From an uncultured Odoribacter sp. (GTDB taxonomy: Bacteria > Bacteroidota > Bacteroidia > Bacteroidales > Marinifilaceae), in the NCBI GenBank assembly GCA_900548135.1, contig URJC01000068.1, positions 1 to 10,048 on the forward strand: a stretch of DNA of 10,048 nucleotides, written 5' to 3'. This document shows positions 6,286 through 10,048 of this stretch, piece after piece; position 1 is the first letter of the stretch, and each line of letters opens with the position of its first letter. Both the position numbers and the translations under genes were made by a program. The notes below the pieces were generated by a model, which saw only the letters and a list, made by a program, of their open reading frames with translations, did not search any database and had not been told where the DNA came from.

Positions 6286-7799
6286 TGATTAGATATCTCC
6301 TACTCTTTTTTATCTGTTTTTTTGTGCTGCAAGCAACAGCACAAGAAAAAACAGTGATTGAAATCAAACATTCCGATGTCGGACATCCGGAAAAGACAGG
6401 TGTTAACCGATTGATTGGTAATGTTAAACTGGAACATAAGAACATCGTCATGACATGTGACAGCCTCTATCAATACCGGGATAGTAATTATATTGAGGCT
6501 TTTGGACGAGTACATGTTGTTCAGGATGACACCTTGAATCTTTGGGGGGATTTCCTGACTTATAATGGAAATACAGAACAGGCCAAGGTGAGGAATAATG
6601 TTATTATGCAAGATCCCCGGATTACCCTGACAACCAATTTTCTGGATTACGATGCGGCCAGTCGTATCGGTCATTATTTCAACGGTGGAACAATCAAGGA
6701 TAGTATAAACACCTTAATCAGTGATATCGGCTATTATTTTGTGCCCATCAATCAAATGTTTTTTAAAGATAGTGTTAAAGTTTACACACCGGACTATACC
6801 ATGTATTCCGATACACTGAAATATCAGACAGACACAAAACTGATTACTATTTTAGGTCCAACTCATATATATGGAGATAACCGAACTTTATATTCCGAAG
6901 ATGGTTGGTATAACTCGTTGACTTCTCATGCAGAATTATACAAAAATAACCTGCTTACCTATAACAATTACCTGGGTAAATCTGACACCTTAGTTGTTGA
7001 TAGTCTTAGTGGTACGGCGGTTATGCGCCAAAACATTCATTTATATGATACGGTCAACAACATTCTGGTAGAAGGGAATTATGGAGAAGTATTGAAAAAT
7101 AATGATTATGCCTTTGTAACAGAGAGAGCATTGTTGACTTTGATCGGGCAAAATGACTCCCTTTTTATTCATGGAGACACCCTTTCTATCAGCAAAGATT
7201 CAATAGGAAATAATGTGATGAAAGCTTTTCACGATACCAAATTTTACAGTCTTGAGTTGCAGGGGGTTTGTGACTCTATGGTTTTTCCCGTTGCTGATTC
7301 TACCGTATTTCTTTATAAAAACCCCATTGTTTGGGCCAGTGGAAATCAGATGACAGCAACGGATATTAACATGCATATCCGTAACAATCAAGTTGACCAA
7401 TTTCATCTGAATAACAAAGCCATGATTGTAAATCAAGTCGATTCAACAATGTATAAACTCCTTCCGAATCAAAAGGGAACCATGTTTAATCAGATCAAAG
7501 GACGGGATATGACCGGTTATGTAAACAATAACGAACTCAGAATGGTCCTTGTCAACGGTAGCGGAGAATCGCTTTATTATGTTGACGACAAAGGGATTAT
7601 TATCGGACTCAATAAAGCCATTAGCTCCAACATCCGAATCGAATTAGAAAACAAAAAAATTCAGGCCATCACTTTTATCAATAAAGCAGAAGGTTCCTTA
7701 AATCCCCTTTTTATGGTCAAGGAAGAAGACCAGCAACTTAAGGATTTCCATTGGTATATAGACCTGAAACCTCTGGTAAAAGAAGATATCTTTAAATAA
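6285..7799 (+). CDS. OstA/LptA-like outer-membrane biogenesis protein
   Basis: The product has 504 residues with a signal peptide (hydrophobic residues 3-17, cut near ATAQ at 17-20), so it is exported. The mature part is a run of short beta repeats of the OstA/LptA type: LIGNVKLEHKNIVMTCDSLYQY, YIEAFGRVHVVQDDTLNLWGDFLTYNG, AKVRNNVIMQDPRITLTTNFLDYD and later copies such as LLTLIGQNDSLFIHGDTLSI. In this family the beta-jellyroll carries lipopolysaccharide from the inner to the outer membrane, or forms the periplasmic part of the outer-membrane translocon. No membrane barrel of LptD is present. The start overlaps the stop of the MoxR remnant by one base (TAATG), which favours this ATG and suggests translational coupling. 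The company of surA and the chaperone lipoprotein fits outer-membrane assembly. The exact substrate is not shown by the sequence. Confidence 0.85.
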   Translation: MIRYLLLFFICFFVLQATAQEKTVIEIKHSDVGHPEKTGVNRLIGNVKLEHKNIVMTCDSLYQYRDSNYIEAFGRVHVVQDDTLNLWGDFLTYNGNTEQAKVRNNVIMQDPRITLTTNFLDYDAASRIGHYFNGGTIKDSINTLISDIGYYFVPINQMFFKDSVKVYTPDYTMYSDTLKYQTDTKLITILGPTHIYGDNRTLYSEDGWYNSLTSHAELYKNNLLTYNNYLGKSDTLVVDSLSGTAVMRQNIHLYDTVNNILVEGNYGEVLKNNDYAFVTERALLTLIGQNDSLFIHGDTLSISKDSIGNNVMKAFHDTKFYSLELQGVCDSMVFPVADSTVFLYKNPIVWASGNQMTATDINMHIRNNQVDQFHLNNKAMIVNQVDSTMYKLLPNQKGTMFNQIKGRDMTGYVNNNELRMVLVNGSGESLYYVDDKGIIIGLNKAISSNIRIELENKKIQAITFINKAEGSLNPLFMVKEEDQQLKDFHWYIDLKPLVKEDIFK

Positions 7800-7800
7800 G

Positions 7801-7834
7801 AAAACGTTGTCAGGATCAACTGGCAACGTTTTTT
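7801..7834. terminator. Hairpin terminator, probably bidirectional
   Basis: AAAACGTTGTC (7801-7811) pairs with GGCAACGTTTT (7822-7832) to form an 11-bp stem with one G-U pair and a 10-base loop, followed by T bases to 7834. On the opposite strand the A-rich start of the left arm and the preceding AAATAAG give a weaker U-tract. It lies between the convergent OstA-like gene (ends 7799) and the carboxypeptidase-regulatory-like gene (ends 7852), so it can serve both. Confidence 0.85.
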
Positions 7835-7851
7835 CTTTATATTTCCTACCT

Positions 7852-9027
7852 TTATTCTTCGAAATAAACCGTATACCGATTCCAAAAATCTTCGTTCGTT
7901 TTAATATCTTCGTAGTAAGTCCTCCCGGTAATGACGGTTGGATTGTCAATCTTAACCCGTGTAGTAACATATTCCATCAGTCCCTTCAGCTCTTTTCCCT
8001 CTTCTTTGTAAGCATAGTCAATCTTAATTCCACTAAGGATATACACAGATCTTACTCTTTTATAAGTAGTAGTAATTGTCATATTGACATCCTCCTTTGG
8101 TTTCTCATTGATAGCAATCAAATTCCTTCCCAAACTATTAAAATTTCTAGCTGTAATATGGACAATATTCTTCAAAACAGCAAAATTTTTCTGATTCACA
8201 TATATTTCTCCGGAATAGCTTTTTACAGAAGGATCACCAGCCGTTGAAATGGACGGATTCTTCGCTGTATAACTGATGATCTGAACAGAATCACCTTCAT
8301 AGAGAATTTTTCCCTTGCTTTTTAATTTATAATCCCTGGAATTCATAATGTCCAACACATTCCGGGTATTTCTTACAACATCTGCAGTCAAAATATCATC
8401 CAGACAGGTTAACCCATCCCATACCGAATGAGTGGGCTGATTCCGGCGGACCTCATTAAATTTATAATTCAATTCACTGAAAGCCGATGCCACATCTCCC
8501 CGATAATAGCCTTTTGCATCATAAATAGTCACAGTTGCCTCCTTAACTTTATCAGTACCATCAGCATTAGTTGCACATTTAAAATAACCTTCATAATTAT
8601 AAGGGGTGGCAATATAATTCTTATGGATGTTCGAAACGACATTCTGTAACATCTTTTTATATACCAACAACTCTCCATAAACATCCACCGCTTTCATATC
8701 GTAAGATACCGGCATCAATTTAATTACTAAATCCGGTTTGTCTTTTATCTCATAAAATTTCATTTCCAATGGTGCATATCCCACGGCAGAAATTTTTACT
8801 TTATAGGTTACATATCTATACGGTATGATCAACTCAAATCTTCCGTCGATATCCGAAGCCACTCCGGCAACAGTTCCCAATAGTCCCATATTAGCAAAAG
8901 CAACAGGTTCACCCGTTTTTGCATCTATAATAACCCCTTTTGCTGTTACTTTTCCATCGTTCTGCGCACTAGCCGGCAGCAGACATCCAAAAACCAAGGT
9001 GATCAACAAAATCAATCTTCTATTCAT
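7852..9027 (-). CDS. Secreted protein with carboxypeptidase-regulatory-like domain
   Basis: The product has 391 residues from the ATG at 9027; a TTG nine codons upstream would put charged residues ahead of the signal peptide and is rejected. Residues 1-22 are a signal peptide (LILLITLVFGCLLPASAQ). Residues about 28-108 are a carboxypeptidase-regulatory-like beta-sandwich: AKGVIIDAKTGEPVAFANM, then SDIDGRFELIIP and ISAVGYAPLEM. This domain is common at the N-terminus of Bacteroidetes outer-membrane and surface proteins. From about 118 on, ELLVYKKMLQNVVSNIHKNY followed by YNYEGYFK resembles the start of the DUF5686-type region in longer Bacteroidetes proteins, and the rest is a beta-rich sequence of unknown fold. 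At about 390 residues it is much shorter than those relatives, and no beta-barrel is evident. It probably faces the periplasm or is attached to the outer membrane. The specific function is unknown. Confidence 0.8.
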   Translation of the reverse strand: MNRRLILLITLVFGCLLPASAQNDGKVTAKGVIIDAKTGEPVAFANMGLLGTVAGVASDIDGRFELIIPYRYVTYKVKISAVGYAPLEMKFYEIKDKPDLVIKLMPVSYDMKAVDVYGELLVYKKMLQNVVSNIHKNYIATPYNYEGYFKCATNADGTDKVKEATVTIYDAKGYYRGDVASAFSELNYKFNEVRRNQPTHSVWDGLTCLDDILTADVVRNTRNVLDIMNSRDYKLKSKGKILYEGDSVQIISYTAKNPSISTAGDPSVKSYSGEIYVNQKNFAVLKNIVHITARNFNSLGRNLIAINEKPKEDVNMTITTTYKRVRSVYILSGIKIDYAYKEEGKELKGLMEYVTTRVKIDNPTVITGRTYYEDIKTNEDFWNRYTVYFEE

Positions 9028-9088
9028 AGGTATTTGCACTTTTAGGTAATTCAATCCGATTTTACGTTATCTTTCTATTTTAATTTTA

Positions 9089-9096
9089 TATATTTG
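9089..9096 (+). promoter_or_regulatory. Promoter -7 box of the coiled-coil lipoprotein gene
   Basis: TATATTTG is an exact match to the Bacteroidetes -7 box TAnnTTTG, about 63 bases before the ATG at 9160. The -33 position about 20 bases upstream reads GTTATC, only a partial match to TTTG. Transcription would start near 9101-9103. Confidence 0.55.
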
Positions 9097-9099
9097 CCC

Positions 9100-9130
9100 C
9101 AAAGTAAGCAATTATAATGCTTAAAACCAA
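9100..9130 (-). promoter_or_regulatory. Possible promoter of the carboxypeptidase-regulatory-like gene
   Basis: On the minus strand TTACTTTG (plus-strand 9100-9107) is one base from the -7 consensus, and a TTG (plus-strand 9128-9130) lies 20 bases upstream as a -33 box. The leader would be about 65 bases. The box lies only a few bases from the rightward -7 box at 9089-9096. Confidence 0.4.
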
Positions 9131-9159
9131 AATGTGTCAAAATAAAAGAGCTGCATTAT

Positions 9160-9813
9160 ATGAGAAAAACAGTTTTATACGTCGGAGTTTTTTTAGTGAT
9201 GTCGTCCTTATTGGGGTCATGTGTCTCAAAAAAGAAATATGAAGAGCTTGCCCGGGCAAAACGTGATTCAGACCGGAATATTATCGACTTACAAAGAGAA
9301 AAAAGTAAATTGGAAAAAGATTTACAATCAGCTAAAGATGATTTTAATACAATCCGCTACAAACTAACTGAAAATAATGCAGCTAAAGACAAAACAATAG
9401 ACCAGTTATATACACAATTACGCTCTCTTGAAAGTAAACAAGTCGAATTGAAATCAGAGCTCAGTAATGTTTCAGATCAAATAAAATCAACAACTCAATC
9501 CTCAGAAGCGCAAATTTCATCATTGGAGAGTGATTTGCAGAAAGTTGTCGCAGAGCGGGATAAACTACGCAAACAACTCTCCGAAGTACAGACCAATCTG
9601 GAATTTGAAAACCGGAAAATCAAAAGTGAACTGGCAACTGCTCTGGCTGATGCCAACGGTAAAGAAAATGAAATAGCCAAACTCAAGGCCAGTAATGAAG
9701 AAATGAATAAAAAATTATCCTGGATCAGAAAAACGAAGACCGATGCCGATGCTGAGATCAAAAAATTAACCAATCAGGTAAACTTATTGAAGAAAGAATT
9801 GAATAAGAAATAA
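9160..9813 (+). CDS. Coiled-coil lipoprotein (N-terminal part like OmpA-family lipoproteins, no OmpA domain)
   Basis: The product has 217 residues. Residues 1-21 are a lipoprotein signal ending in LGSC with Cys21 as the lipidation site. The mature start CVSKKKYEEL matches the N-termini of many Bacteroidetes OmpA-family lipoproteins as I recall them. Residues about 28-217 are almost entirely charged heptad-type sequence (for example LQREKSKLEKDLQSAKDDF and IKKLTNQVNLLKKELNKK) and should form a long coiled coil. The peptidoglycan-binding OmpA domain that usually follows is absent, and the stop codon is clean, not the result of a visible frameshift. It may be an outer-membrane-attached spacer or scaffold in the periplasm. 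The next gene starts one base after its stop, so the two are probably co-translated. No specific function can be assigned. Confidence 0.82.
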   Translation: MRKTVLYVGVFLVMSSLLGSCVSKKKYEELARAKRDSDRNIIDLQREKSKLEKDLQSAKDDFNTIRYKLTENNAAKDKTIDQLYTQLRSLESKQVELKSELSNVSDQIKSTTQSSEAQISSLESDLQKVVAERDKLRKQLSEVQTNLEFENRKIKSELATALADANGKENEIAKLKASNEEMNKKLSWIRKTKTDADAEIKKLTNQVNLLKKELNKK

Positions 9814-9814
9814 A

Positions 9815-10048
9815 ATGATCTATATTATTTTAGGTTTAACAGGGCTGCTACTTATAGTTGCCCTGTTTACTTATATTTCAAGGCAAAAAAACAATATTCC
9901 GGACGAAATTATTGCTCCTTCGCCTGAATGTTGCGGGGCACACGCGATATGTGAAAAAGGTCTCAAAAAAGCAAATATTCACATTGATTATTTCGAAGAC
10001 GAAGAATTGGACCAATATAAACATATTCCGGCAGACAGTTACAATGAC
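9815..10048 (+). CDS. Single-pass membrane protein with CC-x2-H-x2-C motif (3' end outside window)
   Basis: An open frame starts at ATG 9815, one base after the stop of the coiled-coil lipoprotein, and runs off the window after 78 codons. Residues 3-21 (IILGLTGLLLIVALF core) form one transmembrane helix. A short basic segment SRQK follows, then PECCGAHAICEK, with C39, C40, H43 and C46 as a possible metal-binding or redox group. The rest is acidic (YFEDEELDQYKHIP, then ADSYND at the edge). I recall similar small Bacteroidetes proteins, sometimes labelled phospholipase without good reason, with the same CCG-x-H-x2-C and DDEELD pattern. The function is not known. The tight spacing to the lipoprotein gene points to an operon. 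Confidence 0.75.
   Translation, partial: MIYIILGLTGLLLIVALFTYISRQKNNIPDEIIAPSPECCGAHAICEKGLKKANIHIDYFEDEELDQYKHIPADSYND

Noticed and set aside
6300-6674. 124-codon minus-strand open frame
   Set aside because: It is antisense to the start of the OstA-like gene, including its signal peptide, and has no independent support.
7807-8247. 146-codon plus-strand open frame
   Set aside because: It lies opposite the C-terminal part of the carboxypeptidase-regulatory-like gene and through its terminator; its composition is non-coding-like and no family motif is seen.

Overview
The window reads as a piece of a Bacteroidales chromosome, probably from a gut-type genus; an Odoribacter/Butyricimonas-like relative is only a guess. 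The clues are the moderately AT-rich base composition, the lack of Shine-Dalgarno sequences before start codons, promoters of the Bacteroidetes TAnnTTTG type, and typical lineage genes: a RecQ whose zinc cluster sits far from the helicase core, a SurA cluster with a companion lipoprotein, and a carboxypeptidase-regulatory-like secreted protein. No RNA gene, insertion sequence, phage gene or CRISPR array was seen.

Layout. Bases 2-1803 (+) carry a preQ0 biosynthesis run: the 3' part of queC, then queD and queE. queE is broken by one missing A near base 1413, which is either a recent mutation or a sequencing error. Bases 1806-3716 (-) are recQ, convergent with queE and only two bases from it. 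Between recQ and the next gene, divergent promoters flank a four-copy 7-bp tandem repeat.

Bases 3806-7799 (+) form an outer-membrane biogenesis group: a SurA-like chaperone lipoprotein without a clear parvulin core, surA with two parvulin domains, a very short in-frame remnant of a MoxR-family AAA+ ATPase, and an OstA/LptA-like protein whose start codon overlaps the remnant's stop. A hairpin terminator at 7801-7834 separates this group from the convergent gene that follows.

Bases 7852-9027 (-) encode a secreted protein with an N-terminal carboxypeptidase-regulatory-like beta-sandwich domain. Divergent from it, bases 9160-9813 (+) encode a coiled-coil lipoprotein. One base after its stop begins a single-pass membrane protein with a CC-x2-H-x2-C motif, cut by the window end.

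How the genes fit together. queC, queD and queE supply successive steps from GTP-derived dihydroneopterin triphosphate to preQ0, the precursor of queuosine in tRNA. The lipoprotein, SurA and OstA-like genes all point to folding or transport of outer-membrane components. The most unusual item is the collapsed MoxR gene at 6115-6285, which keeps what looks like the start, the Walker B core and the C-terminus of the family in one open frame.
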